From Lunularia cruciata (taxonomy: Eukaryota > Streptophyta > Marchantiopsida > Lunulariales > Lunulariaceae), in contig OX419760.1 in NCBI GenBank assembly GCA_948567375.1, positions 26,908,001 to 26,972,000 of the forward strand: 64,000 nt of DNA. Direction: 5' to 3'. Position 1 is the stretch's first letter. Every line of letters starts with the position of its first letter. The notes beneath the pieces were generated by a model. It worked only from the letters and a program-made list of their open reading frames with translations. It did not search any database and was not told the origin of the DNA. Of this stretch, positions 32,701 to 45,300 are shown one piece after another. A program made the translations under genes and the position numbers.

Positions 32701-34740
32701 TCATTACTATAATGCACCAACTGTTGACAAAGTTAGTGCAATCATGGGTTGAGGAGATGGCAAAGATAGAGGTATACTTGATATTGTTTAAGAATCTAAT
32801 ATCAATTTTTTGCACATAAAATGTATAAGGGGTGCAAAGTCACAACCAAGTAAAAAATGACAACTTAAGGTGAAGATAAAAAATACACACTTCTTATGGT
32901 AAGAAAAGTGAGATTCTTTAGTGGATGCTTCACATTTTTCTCATTTCTTATGAAATAATTTTAAAAACTTAAGAAAATAATCTTTGTTAGAAAAGTGAAT
33001 TATAGGAGGTGTTTGTAGGACACAGGTCCTACTACTTTATATTTATAACAGACTTGAATTTTGGCATGGTCCTTAGCGACACCAGAAAATGATCCTTAGC
33101 AGCCGTAGAATTTTGGTGTTATGATTGAGAGGTGAATGGTTATTGCAAATAGATGGATGAGCATTTGGCTATGGTATTTTTTAATTGGATATTGGTCATT
33201 AGTGGTTTCTTTGTACTTAGCAACTTTATGGAATTTTACTGGAAGTTTAGGTGTTAGACAGAGCGCCGGGTTTCGGTAGTGTTTAATGGACTAGTATAAC
33301 ATAACAGCTATACTGATTACTCATTAAAGTAACTACCTCATTAAAGTTCATTTTTCTAATACTACCAACATCATAAATTTTAGAAAATCCATTGAATATA
33401 ATCTAAATTTAGGGGAAACATTCAGATTTAGATAATAGTAAACAAGATTATTGACTATTGTGAATAAGCAATTAGACAATATAGTCACTATATTTCCGAT
33501 TAGAAATGAGATGTTTAGACAAGATAGATGTTAATTAAGATTTATACAATAGAAAATGCTTAAGTCTTATAATTTATTCATATTAAAAAACCTCAATTGC
33601 TCACATAATATCTTCACAATGTTATTATATTATATTATAGGCTAAATATTTTATATGTTCATCAAAATATTATTTTATATACACCTTTTCACACTCTCAC
33701 CTTTGGTAGTCAGTATTCTCAATTTTATTCATAAATGCATAATTTGAAAACTGTGATATAAATGAGTATCAATAATAACAATTTGATATCTAAATATAGT
33801 ATCTGTATATAAAGGAAACTGAATGAGATGACATTTTAATATTTAAGAAGATATTATCAATAGAAATAAATTATTAAAGGGAAAAAATCAAAAGTATAAT
33901 GATAAAATTTTATAATTCTTTGAGTTGAACTAAAAATATTTGGAAAAAGTCATCAAAGAAGATGTTTTATATTTTAGTTTTTGTTTTAGGATCCAAGTAG
34001 TAATAAGAGTATTCTACTATTCCATCTTAAGATATTTAAGTTATCTTAGAATACTATAATAATAATAGCATAATAAAAGAAAAGACATAAAAGAAGACAT
34101 ATGTTTATTATAGATAATTTGACTGGAAATCAATTATATTATTTTAGATAATTATAATTTCGTTTGACAAAAACTCATTAGATATGGTATGTAATATTAT
34201 AGACATTTGTTTAAATAAGATAAACAAAGTGCATGAAATAATTTAATTAAGATGAATTATTATATTGTATCATATTATTATTAATCTAAATGTTAGAGCA
34301 GGGATATTTAACGAGCAATATAAGATAGTAGAGTTACATTGGTAGATATTTCACGAAAAGTTATAAATTTTTTAATCTATTTGAATTCATTAAAAATTAC
34401 CAATTATGTCATTCTGGCTTCATTCTTTTCACCTATTTTGTCTCACCCTTGTAGGGCTTGATGGGGACTTCCCTCCGTTGTGTTTTAATGCGGTAGCCTT
34501 TTTATTCAAAGTACGTTATTAGAATTGCTCTGTATGAACTAAATATGAACTTTAATGAAGTAAATTAAATAAATAAAAATAAAAATATTAAATAAATAAA
34601 ATATAAAATATAGAATATTTACCGTGAATTTCAAAGAAATTTATTTACATAATATCACAGTAAAATTTATTAATTTCTTACCTATAAAGAATTACATTTA
34701 ACATTTATTTATCGACACGAAAAACACAAGTAAAATTAAA
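32701..34740. other. AT-rich non-coding stretch
   Basis: No ORF above 60 aa. A small motif (GGTCCTTAGC-ACACCAGA, ~33071) repeats one from ~16621. Otherwise I see nothing identifiable. It forms the boundary between the transposon stack and the gene island. Confidence 0.5.
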
Positions 34741-35475
34741 GAGGAAAAGGAAAATGAAAAGTTACCAAGAGAGGAAAGGGCAGTACTGTGAATTCGATAG
34801 CTTTTCGGTGTTGATCGCAAAATCTCTGCTTTCATCTCTTCTGCCTTCTGGCATCGTTGCGACATTTCTTCCGTTCCTCCTCGACGCATACAATCTTCTC
34901 CTTCATGTAATTTACACTCGTCCGTTCACGCCCGTTGACCTGAGTCTGCTGTACTTTACTCTCTTTCTTTCTTCGTTAATTTCTAGTTGCTGGACTAACA
35001 TTTCCCTGATTGTGCGTAGTTCCTTTTCATGTCAGGGATTCCTACGTGAATAGCAAAGGGATGTTTGCTTTAGTCTGGTTTCTTGTCTTCTCTCTCGCCT
35101 TCTTATCGCCTGTCTGCGCGTCCAATACAATGTGAAAGTGGTCTGTACTCGCTCGTGCGGATAGCTTAATAGAGGCGAAGCTTAAGTCTGAAATCTAGAC
35201 TCAATTGGTCTCGACTGACATGATGTCTTTCCAGCTGGAATTGGAAGCGCTGTAATTGGGATGGAGCGCGGATTGCGGAGAGATTCGCTTTCTGCGCTCA
35301 ACCCTGGTGGATGCTAGTTAGGGATCGGTGTTCTGTCTCTGCGAGATGGATGCACTTGAGTGGTTCGGATCTAGAAAGAGGAGTCCTTCTGGATTTTTGA
35401 GGAGCAGATCAAGTTGCTGGAAAGAGGTTTGGTTTGACTTGTCACTACTAGGGGAGATTGTAGGGGAGTCGAAGG

Positions 35476-35525
35476 ATCAACAAATGAAATTGAATCAACA
35501 AATGGATCAACAAATGAAATTGAAT
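35476..35525. repeat. short direct repeat, CAACAAATGAAATTGAAT units
   Basis: The unit occurs twice, separated by CAACAAATGGAT. In the 148-aa frame 35328-35774 it would encode Gln/Met/Lys-rich repeats (QQMKLN-QQMD-QQMKLN). Confidence 0.85.
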
Positions 35526-35784
35526 GTAGAAATGGTTCACTTTTGTGAACTTCGCGTAGGTCCAAGTGGCCACCATGGGGTTACGACTGCTCGTGAAACT
35601 CTGCTTGGCTCCAGAGAACAAGCTCGCGGCGGTGGGTCTGTAATTCAACAGTGTCTTTCACATCACAATTTACTCGCTTGTATCGAGGCAAGCTGTAACC
35701 TGTGCAAAATATCTGGGGAGTTCTGCAATTGGACAGTAACCATAGCCACGTTTGCTTCTAACATGATATTCTGAGTTCAGTACT

Positions 35785-35810
35785 TCTCCTCCTCCTCCTC
35801 CTCCTCCTTC
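35785..35810. repeat. (TCC)n trinucleotide repeat
   Basis: About eight TCC/CTC units. It creates the poly-Glu tail of the reverse-strand 98-aa frame 35777-36073, which I do not consider a gene. Confidence 0.95.
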
Positions 35811-37239
35811 CTTTTTAAGTTATCATTCTCCCTGCCTGAGGGTTTACCGATTTCCTTCACATGGACAGACGAGACACGCCTTTGCTGTATAGTTAGGTAG
35901 GTTTCTTTCGTGAAAGATATGTGGAACAGTACCGTGATGCTGGAGCCGGGAAGGAGTTTGTAGTTAGCAAATTGACATAAAGCCTTGGGAGTCTGTCTTA
36001 CCTTCAGTACGTATTCAGCCCTCCTGACTATGTCTCCATCTGAGTGAGGACTTGTAGTCGTCACTTGGCCCACAGGTGACTGGTGGTTGTGGACGCTTAG
36101 CTATTATACTGTTTTCAACACGTTGTATGAAAACATGAGCAGGTAATACGCTTTCTCGAACGATTTGTTTACGCTTTTAATATCATACTCATGAAAACTG
36201 AACAGCATTTGCTAGAGATATCCCGTAGAAGTTCTGGGACTCTCCTTCTAATTTTACCACTAGCAGCAAGGCATGAAGGCAATTAAGCCTCTTAAAGGTT
36301 ACAGGTTAAGAGGAAGGCACTATTTCACTAAGTTCTTGTCTTGATCAAGTCGCTGTCGCTGTCGATTATGTTTTTCTTGTTCCGTACCAAAATATCAACT
36401 CGCTTGCTGGAGATTTTTCAGCATACGCGTCTCATGGTGAGTCTTCCTGTGGAATTGAGATATCAACTTCAATCTCTGCACTCGTTGATGTAAGGTGGCT
36501 CTTACAATCACTTACTCTTCTTCGCTTGACGTTAAAGATGTATTGATTCACGTGATGGCAGTGATCGTTTTGGAATTTTCTTCTGTAATACGAGTTGTGT
36601 ATTAGAGGAATATATGTGCCAAGGTATAGAACTAGGGTGTTTACAACAGGTTCTATATTCCACTACTCAATATGTAACAAGGAGGTTTCAATGGTGAGTC
36701 ATGAGTCATGTTTCGCTGCCTACTCTTACGGATTATTCACAGTCAGTAGAATCAATTGAAGATCGTTTCTCACATGGAATGTAAGTCATATTATTGCATG
36801 TGTAGTGGTAGTTACCACCTAGCCAAGTTCTTGCCGACCAGTCACGAGGATCAAGTTTTGGTGATCTTGACCTGTTGAAAAACGAATTGATTTTCTACAT
36901 TGCACAATCTTTCATCCATCTGGCGCAAGCTAGGTAGGGGTAGGTGCAATGGGCCTTGATCTTCTTTCAGTTGCGGGTTGCAACTTTTAAGAAGACCCGA
37001 AGTTTCCCCTTGTCGAATACGTGACCTGAAGCAAGATGAGAGAGTGTCATTCAGAACACTCTCCTTGTTGAGTGGACGAGTTAGATCTGCTACTCTGGTT
37101 GCTGTTAATACCAGATGCGTTTGGTAGTTGATACCAATTCAGATTAGGGTGATCAGGACGTGCCCGGAAATGCATTTGCCTTTGAATTTACACCGTTGCT
37201 AAGCTTGATTCCGCTGTTGAAGCTGCATCCATTCTTCGC

Positions 37240-37880
37240 TGTGCCGTTGAGTGCTTTGAGTCCATTATACACCACCCTGACATTACGACCTATGGTCATG
37301 ACCTACTTGGGAACGGATGGACCTTCAACATCACGTTACGTCTTCGGTGCTCACTTTGCTTTCATTCTTGAGGTTCCATCCGTTTTCATGTTGGTTGTGC
37401 CCACGTTGTAACCTGGATTTTTTCAAGCATGAGAGGGAGCCCCTTTGGATGATCACGACCTGCTCTCGAACTCGATGAGTTCTCCAAACTGCTCTATCGA
37501 TCTCTTAGTTGCATTGTTGCGGCTCCATCATCTTCGAGCTGGTCGGATATGCCGTTGTATTATTGTTCCCTCCTGGGAAATGGTTTTGTTTGTATATTCA
37601 TGACCGTCTCCCGAATGGATGGGCCCTCACTATATTTTTCTTGTGGGTTGGACCACCAAGGTTCCATCCATTCTGGAACTGCTGGTGACTATGCTACTTA
37701 ATGTTCCAATGTCTGTTCTATTTTCTCTGAATGGTTATCTTCGTACAATTATCACCTGTTTCGATATGGAAGGACCGTCACTAGCGAATAATTCCTATCC
37801 AGGGCGGTCTATTGACGGTCCATCCATCTCCGAACTGGTTGTGTATATGCTGTATGAGGGCCATCGAATTTGACTTGAAG
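37240..37880 (+). repeat. degenerate interspersed repeats in gene island
   Basis: The couplet GGATGGACC/GGATGGGCC/GGAAGGACC followed later by TCCATC(C)...CTGGT(T/G) recurs at about 37316-37395, 37530-37550, 37615-37690 and 37766-37850. On the plus strand the tails translate to variants of PSI-ELVV-ML. It is too diverged to define a unit precisely; possibly a decayed repeat-protein gene. Confidence 0.45.
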
Positions 37881-39396
37881 ACCAACCAAAGTTCTGTAGA
37901 AGCAGGTTAGAATACCTTCTAATTTTGAAGGGAACAGTTTCGTCAGTGACCAATTAGCAAACATGACAACTGGTTTTGAGCATCTCATTTTTCTCCCACA
38001 TACGTTACTGATGCTTAAGGTAAATCTTTACGTTAGATTGACGAGGTCTCTGAAAAATCTGAGAGAACGGCGTCCCCCGGGCTTTCATTCTGTAGGGTTT
38101 CATCCCCGGGCTTTCAACCCAACGTTATGTGGAGGTTTACACGGTCCCATCATAATGGAAATCAGGTATTAAGCTTCTTGACTACCACCTGTTTGTCTGG
38201 CCCAGGCTTTTCATGTGAGAGGCTTTTCTGAATTGCAGTTCACCACAACACGCTAAGCAGGGAAGGTCTTTCTCATCTTCTCACAGGGACATATCTGGCA
38301 TGACAGAAATCACATGTTACGGGTGTATGTCAACGTTTCAGCTTCTACCAGTAAGTCGTATGATTGATAAGCATACAAGCAATGCAGATGATGTAGTCGA
38401 GCATGGTAGAAGAATCTCTATCAGGAGTAGGTGCCTGCCCAGTTGAGGTAGATTCTTCATGTGCCACATTTTGCGTAGAATTTTACCCTCATAAAAGCAG
38501 CACGAGACATCTATTCCTATTCTCGACCAGGGTGCATGTCTGATATCAGTATAATGAAGTAAAATTGTCTTCCCTGCATTCAAATTCTCGCTCGGTGGCT
38601 AAATGAACATCTCTACAGCCTGTAATGTTGTGCCTGGACATCGGAGTTAGCCCTTTCTCTTTTACTGCACTACTCAAGTCTTTTGCAGCATGAGCTTCAT
38701 TTATCAGGGCGGCCACTACAGAAGCAGACTATTACGTGTACCATACTCCGGACCTCTGACGAAGACTGCGGTATCTTAGATAGTGCACCCCACGGGAGTG
38801 TTCGACACAATCCCACAAGCTTTTTCGTGCGTCGATACCTACAGACATGCTCTACCACAGGTCCAATTTCCCCAGTACCTCTACCAAGCCCTTTGCTGTA
38901 TTTTATCCATCACCAGAAATCCTCAACAAGCAACCTGCTTACCTCGAGCTGAAATGAAGCCCAGTTGCCCAGTAGGCAGAAAATAACACCACCCGTCGAA
39001 TAGACTGCCGCACCATTATAAGCAGCTATCTGTACTGTACTGTGAAAGGGCTCATCCGTTAGAAGGCATTTGAAAACCGGCGAAATCACAGTTTCACACA
39101 CCACTACGGCCGCCTCTGCCGTGCAGCAAAGACGATAGTTCCTGAGATGAAATCGAGAATGTAGCGGCCAACTAGGCTCAAAAGAGCTAGGCCACAGAGA
39201 AGCTTACATTTGGCGCTCTGTCCAGCAGTAAGACAAATGTCAATGGTGAACAGTTAAAAACGATTTTTTACCGGGTGGTGAGATATAGGATATACTGTGT
39301 ATACACTATTCTTACACTTCCAGAGTTCGAAGTCAGCTCACTGAGAGTTGATAAGGATTCTCGAATACATACGAAGGTTTCGAAGTAGCAGAAGGG

Positions 39397-40314
39397 ATGA
39401 GTGCGATGGCTATGGCTGCAGCAATTGCTCTACCCTGCTCCTCCCCGGGGACTCAAAGGCCCAAACTTTCTGCACAATGCCAGCCTTCTCATTCCAATGT
39501 AGTAGCTGCAGTGAAATGCTTTGTAACTAAACCCTCTCTTGGTGGGGCACAGAAATGTAATCTGAGAAAGCAAGCGAGAGGGACTTCCACTGTTGGTAGC
39601 AGCTCGAAACTGACCGTTTCAGCAAGCTCGGCACAACCCAATGTGATTCAGCCCACTGAGAAGCTGGTGGATGAAGTGAGAACTCGCTTAGAGCAAGAAC
39701 AGGGGAATCTAAGAATTGGGAAGAATGGCAGAGACGATCCTGCTCTCATAACGTGGTTTCTGAAGGATCGGAAACTGGACGTAGATGCAACTGTAGCGAA
39801 ATTAACCAGAGCTCTTGTATGGCGCAAAGAATTCGGTGTGGACCAGATTTCTGAAGAGTTCATAGCTGAAGCTGCGGCCAAGGGAGAAGCTTACTTGCAC
39901 ACCAAGAAAGACAAGCGAGGAAGACCGACAATCGTCGTTGTGGCAAGGAACCATTTCCCAGCTGAAAACTCGAAGTTCGAGACCGAGAAACTCTGTGTAA
40001 CGTTGATAGAAAGAGGTGTTGATCAGCTGCCTCAGGGTGAAGACAAATTGTTGGGAATATTCGACTTGCGTGGATTTACATCGAAGAATGCTGACTGGAA
40101 CTTTGTTAGGTTTCTGGTCGATGTGTTTTATGAGTATTATCCAAAGAGGCTGGGAGAAGTGCTCTTTATTGATGCTCCTTTCATCTTTTCTGCGGGTTGG
40201 AATGCCTTCAAGCCTCTCTTAGGTTCCTATTCCCAGCTGGTCAGGTTCTGTTCTGTGTCTGAAATTGGAGAATATTTTACTCCAGAGACAATACCCGAGG
40301 ATCTCAAGTCGTAA
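39397..40314 (+). CDS. chloroplast-type CRAL-TRIO/Sec14 lipid-transfer protein
   Basis: An intact intronless 305-aa gene. Residues 1 to ~75 are rich in Ala, Ser, Thr and Lys/Arg with few acidic residues, like a chloroplast transit peptide. Residues ~86-147 form the helical CRAL-TRIO N-terminal lobe (FLKDRKLDVDATVAKLTRAL, VWRKEFG). Residues ~160-301 form the lipid-binding lobe, with FDLRGFT (222-228) and YYPKRLGEVLFIDAP (247-261), the most conserved CRAL-TRIO box. Such proteins bind or move phosphoinositides or other hydrophobic ligands between membranes. The size and plastid-type leader resemble the CPSFL1/PITP7 group, implicated in plastid vesicles and quinone or carotenoid traffic; that orthology is inference. 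The start is chosen as the first Met of the frame in a good context (AGGGATGAG). It is the only clearly functional gene in the window. Confidence 0.93.
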   Translation: MSAMAMAAAIALPCSSPGTQRPKLSAQCQPSHSNVVAAVKCFVTKPSLGGAQKCNLRKQARGTSTVGSSSKLTVSASSAQPNVIQPTEKLVDEVRTRLEQEQGNLRIGKNGRDDPALITWFLKDRKLDVDATVAKLTRALVWRKEFGVDQISEEFIAEAAAKGEAYLHTKKDKRGRPTIVVVARNHFPAENSKFETEKLCVTLIERGVDQLPQGEDKLLGIFDLRGFTSKNADWNFVRFLVDVFYEYYPKRLGEVLFIDAPFIFSAGWNAFKPLLGSYSQLVRFCSVSEIGEYFTPETIPEDLKS

Positions 40315-42929
40315 GATGTTGAACATTCCATGCCGTTTGCACAGTTCTGTACATTTTTGCCAGTTTTGGTTGTTTTTCTATGTGCAAGATGAGTTTGAAT
40401 GTCCACATTCCGTATTGATTCCTGTGACTGAATAGCCTGGAATTGCAATGATCAAATTGTCACTGACAATTTGAGCATTTCACATTTTCTGACTTGCTTC
40501 CAGCTGGAAATCTTAATTTTGGTTCCAATTAAGCTTTGCAGAACAAAGTGATTAACCCTGGGCATAGGGCCTGAGGATCACAGCACCGCACAGAAGCACA
40601 TTTTAGTCGGATGGTATAATGTGAGTGGACAAATTTCTCGAGGTTTGGACAACGGTATGAAATGTATAGACAGGAGAAGAAGAAGCTTAACTGTATGGTC
40701 AGGAGATCCCATGGACGAGATAAAAGTGCTGTAAAATATTAGATCCAGTGAGAGCCATGTTTTCTAATTACACTTGCAGAAGGAGCCGAATTTTTCTGTA
40801 ACGATGGTTGTCGTCGATGTTGAATACAGAGCAATGCACGATTTCTAATGGGATGGTGAGTTTCAAGAGCTTTTGGAAAATATACAGAATTTGTTTGAAG
40901 TAGACTTTGAGGCGTTGCGGATTTGAATGTAAGCCGAAGCCGCAAAGAATTCGGTGCGTAACTTATGAACGATGTACTTTTCATTCGTCGATATATGAAA
41001 GTACATCATGATCGATATATGATTGCCTGCGACTGCGGGAACTGGTATTCAGGTATTGAAAGAGGCATACATTGAAATCGATTTAACCAGTCTTGGCACA
41101 TCACATAAGTTCGTAAGTTGATATGAAATTTATAGAACTCTGAATAGGCTCAGTAGATTTCAGATGGTTTTCTGGATATAGATCTCAAATCTGCTACACA
41201 GTGTATCAACTACTGACAATTTTCTCGGAATGGTATCCTCACCCACATCCTGGTTTCTCTACTCTCCGTCTCCACTCTTCCTTCCTATGTTCTTCCCTTT
41301 CACATTACGGTCAAAGTATCTTAGCTCCTGTCGTCTAATCAGACGCAATCTATGTGGAGCATTTTGACTCCTTAAAGAGCGAACAGATTTTCCACGGCTA
41401 AATTCGGTAGCCAGACACCACAGAAGAGACTAGTGAACTCCAGTTTTCTTTTCCAGCCGGGTAATCCATCGTTCAACGATGACATTTTCAACCCTAACCA
41501 TTGAAGGCCCTCAAATTAGCTCTCACTATTTCCAGTTCCACATGTTAGTGTGTAATATCGTTATTCTTCTCCCCATTCCCCGAAGCTACGAAGTTTGGTG
41601 GAGGAAATTCCAACAACCAGGAAGAGTCCACCAGACTCTTCAAACTCATCCTAATGCTTGCAGGACTTTGTACGCCACGGCAGCACCTAATACATATTGG
41701 GTCTAAGAGGAACCTAGTATACCTTGCTTATGCGTGCTCACTTCCTATTCTGTCTTGGTGCTTTAGATCTAGAGCATTGACATGAAAGGCATCATTGCTC
41801 CTTGATTTCAAGTGGTATTGACCTAGTAGTTTTCACTGTTTGTCCCCTTGACTGACTAAGATACTGTTGACCGAACATAATGTGTATGTGCACTTTCTAC
41901 ATAACTGTGTTCTTACAGGCTAACAAGCGGAAGATGCTGAAGTGTTTGTTTTTGTCAGGTTTCCATCCTGAAGCTCATCTTGCGACTTGCCACTGAAAGA
42001 GACCAATGCCCTGTAGATCTTGAGCTATATGCGGCTCTTTACCATTAAAGTCGCTGTGCACAATGCATGATGAGCAGTGATCTCCATCAAGGAGGATTGT
42101 ACACATGGACAAGTACATTGATCAGAGTAAAGCCCTAGCTTTCTGTATTGTGGACCATTTATCAGTCGCTTTAACCCATATGGAATTGACTACAAACAAA
42201 AGGACAATGAGTTGGAAATGGATGGTAACTTCGTTAGAAAGACGAGAGACGCAAGCTTCAGGTCGTTCGGTCCTCCACTACATCAGATTAAAGAATAGTC
42301 ACAGAAACTATGAGCTATGAATCCTAGAAGCTTAACTTGTTCCTTTGAGATTTCTGTAATCTCATTCCAGTCGAAAGCTGAATATTTCCGTATACTCGGA
42401 TTTTGACATGTTCCATGAACACTTCGGAACAAGTCAATAAAATCAATCTTCCACACCATTTCACGGATTGGTCAATTTGAGCTACTGGCATACATCAGAA
42501 GGTGTTATTTGACTTCGATAATAATATATGGGGCATGGGTAGGAAATTTTGAAACTGCGAGCAATAGCCCATAGCCGACCAGCACCCCTGGCCAACATTA
42601 TCCGTATAATCTTCTTCGACTATCGTGGGGTCTTCTTTTCCTCCGAAAGAACAGGCTTCGTTCGTCAAGGGAATCCAGAGTAGGCCCGGTTGGAGTCACA
42701 TTTCTGACTCGAGTGCTCCATTTGAGAAACCGATGCAGAGAGGGAGAAAACAATCGGGAAGTAATCCTCAGCGGTTGGGAGGAATTCTAAATGGACTAGA
42801 TTCCCGGCAGCTAGGTGGTGTACGTTGTGGTGGGACGAACAAAGCTCAACCCGAAACACAGGATTGCCCCATACATCAAGGGAGCTCATCCCAAAGTGAA
42901 AATGATCTAGTTTTTGATACCTGTTGATG
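40315..42929. other. downstream region of the CRAL-TRIO gene; no gene assigned
   Basis: The first few hundred bases are probably 3' UTR (T-rich, TGTACATTTTTGCC), but no canonical polyadenylation hexamer stands out. Frames at 41479-41706, 42105-42320 and 42625-42927 are 71-100 aa without recognisable domains. The gene-island composition ends at ~42.93 kb where LINE sequence begins. Confidence 0.5.
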
Positions 42930-45300
42930 TCTAGTATGATAAGCGCTCGTGCATTCCCTAGCAAATGTGTCCGCATGCTGTGCACATCGCTCCATATAAC
43001 TCCAAGGCTAGAGGAACAAAGAGGTGACCTCATTGCATACCTCTATACTTGGAGACTTGGCGTGCGGCTGCTCTACTTGCCACCAATCCAAGAGGATGAA
43101 TAATCACTCTCACCAAAATTGCATCATGTGGATGTGGATCAATAACTACAACACCCACCACTATCACATAATCATCTCGGTCCAAGTATAAGTTTTCTCT
43201 GACACATGTCATTTGCAAAGCATACAAATGCTCCCTCAAAGCAAGGTATCCACTCTCTCATACCATAGCAAAGATTATATCCTTGATAGTATCATGGAAA
43301 ACTATCCTTTGTCCTCCAAAAGGATACCATGTCATATGGACCATTGTTACATCTTGTAGAACCACACTCACAAGTGAGTGACAAAGATGCAGATGGATGG
43401 ACCAAACCTAAGCAAAACCTCATTGTTATAGAGAAGGTGGCTAGTGCAAGTCAAAATGCACTAATGTATGGTCGAGCTAGATTCAAGAGCTTGCACCCTT
43501 GCCGGAGCAAGAGCAAAGACATGCTCTAAGGGCACAAGGAATGGATGAGTCAACTAAGAGGGAATGTAGCTTTGTTGACATTGTTAATCCATCAAGGAAA
43601 ATTGCAAATGTCTTGTCCAATCTGATGGTAGTGAAGCAAAGGATGGAAGGTCCTCTTGTGCTCATGGGGATAGACCATCTCTCATCTGTAGCAATAACAC
43701 TTGGAGAGAAAAGGATCCCTTCTCCACCTCGATCACATATGTTTCCAAACCTAGCCTATCAACAATCATAAAATGGGAGAAAGTAGGAGTACCAAGAAAG
43801 CTCAACTACCCAAAAATGCTATAGGTGCCATCTCCTCCATAATAGGCCTACCCCTCTACACGAGATCGGTAAAGATGTTTGTCTATGTGCCAAATCTCTT
43901 GGCACACACTCAAATGTCCCTAGTCCAATGATATCACCAAAGACTCTTATAATCCTCCTATCAAAAGCTCTTGAATGTGATAAGAAAGTCAAGGAAGGGG
44001 GAACCGTTTAGAGAAGGTAAGTCAGTTGATGGGCAATACTAGAGGAGAGTATACCAAATGCCACATGCGGATCTCCTAATAGAGGAAGGTCATCCAAATG
44101 GAGAATATCCTTTATAAGAGCAACATCTAAGAAGCATGTGATAGAATCCTTGGATCCTACTGGCTCTCTAAGAATACGTAGTCCATTTGAAGATGTGATA
44201 TATCCCTTCGGAAGATGAAGGTGGAGAGGGATACCTGAAGGGGACCATGCTCTATACTTTGACACCTTGACTCTCAAGCTTACAGGATGTAGCTCGATCA
44301 AAAGCTTGCCTAATCTGATCTACGGGGTCCACAATGTGTGTATCATTTGCCAAAGAAGAAAATACATAACTTGGCATGGCCAAAGTAGTTGAGAAGAGAG
44401 CCCTGAACAAAAACATGGCAACCAAAGGTCCCCCTAAAGGATTTCAGTATTGTGTACCGATAATTGACTCCAAGACGATGACTCCTTCTTGTGACCAACC
44501 ATGTTGGTAATAAAGAGAAGTAGGAGATCCATAAAATGACCACACAAAAGGAATGATACTTGCCAAGGATCCATTGGCTTCCCTAAGCTCTCTAAAGATG
44601 GATGCCCAAGAGAGGGTAGTAAAAGTGTTCTCAATATCTACTTGTAGGATGACCCACTCTGGATGGATATCTAAGAATGCCCTAATGCTTAGAGATTTAG
44701 CTTCACAACCTCTAGATGTAGCTACTCCAAACTGATGTGGACTAAGGTGCTCTTGGAAGTGAGATTGATGTTGAAGGACAATGATACGGCTAACTAAGCA
44801 CAAAAAGATGTCTCTAATAGCAATTGGTCTAATGTGCACTTCTCCATCGTAAGAAGTTGACTAACAACTAACACCCAACTAATTGACATATGAATATCTA
44901 CCCTTGCTATTGCTATAGCCACCTAAAATAGCTCTATAAATCCACTAGAAAGATCATCTGGATGAAAGAAAATTTAAGATGCTCAAATACCATCCCTGAC
45001 AAGCCTCTTGAGAGAAGGCGAGGGGCAATGTACAACATTTGTGAAAAAAGTGACATCAAGATATAAAAGCTACTCAAACTGATAATTTAAGACCTCTAAT
45101 GGTACTCCCTCTCATTCCATAGGACATAATGAGCATAGAGAAGAGATAGTCTCATCAATAAGACTAGCCATAGATAAAGGATGTAGCGCTCATGTTGCTC
45201 TTCTAAACTCTCCTACTTGACCCAATGTCCTACACCATCATAATCAAGTGGACTATGTGGTATCCTATGGCAAAACCTATCTCCTAAGATATGTACCCCT
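42930..45300 (-). mobile_element. LINE (non-LTR retrotransposon) remnant, reverse strand
   Basis: On the reverse strand: an RT segment at 44839-44444 (RPIAIRDIFLCLVSR, HLSPHQFGVATSRGCEA, motif A VILQVDIENTF), motif C as LANDTHIV (44329-44353; expected ADD is AND), the following conserved block at 44301-44008 (YRAWSPSGIP, HLDDLPLLGDPHVAFG), and a C-terminal restriction-endonuclease-like part at 43239-43030 (VVVIDPHPHD...) ending in FVPLALELYG (~43000). RT followed by such an endonuclease-like tail fits R2/CRE-like LINEs rather than APE-type L1. Stops and frameshifts throughout. Sequence between 44840 and 45300 is probably its N-terminal part. Confidence 0.8.

Larger units (their letters stand above)
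34741..39396. other. gene-island DNA upstream of the CRAL-TRIO gene; no gene assigned
   Basis: Composition becomes balanced at ~34.75 kb. Several frames of 80-150 aa exist (34754-35053, 35328-35774, 37160-37411, 37619-37873 on plus; 35777-36073 on minus) but none shows a domain or convincing exon junctions. The pyrimidine-rich 34.79-34.98 kb stretch looks like plant 5' leader sequence. It may be a non-coding transcript, a decayed gene or a long upstream region of the 39.4-kb gene. It includes a (TCC)n run and degenerate repeats listed separately. Confidence 0.45.

Noticed and set aside
35777-36073. 98-aa reverse ORF ending in poly-Glu
   Set aside because: The tail is a (TCC)n microsatellite and the rest has no domain or codon pattern that stands out.
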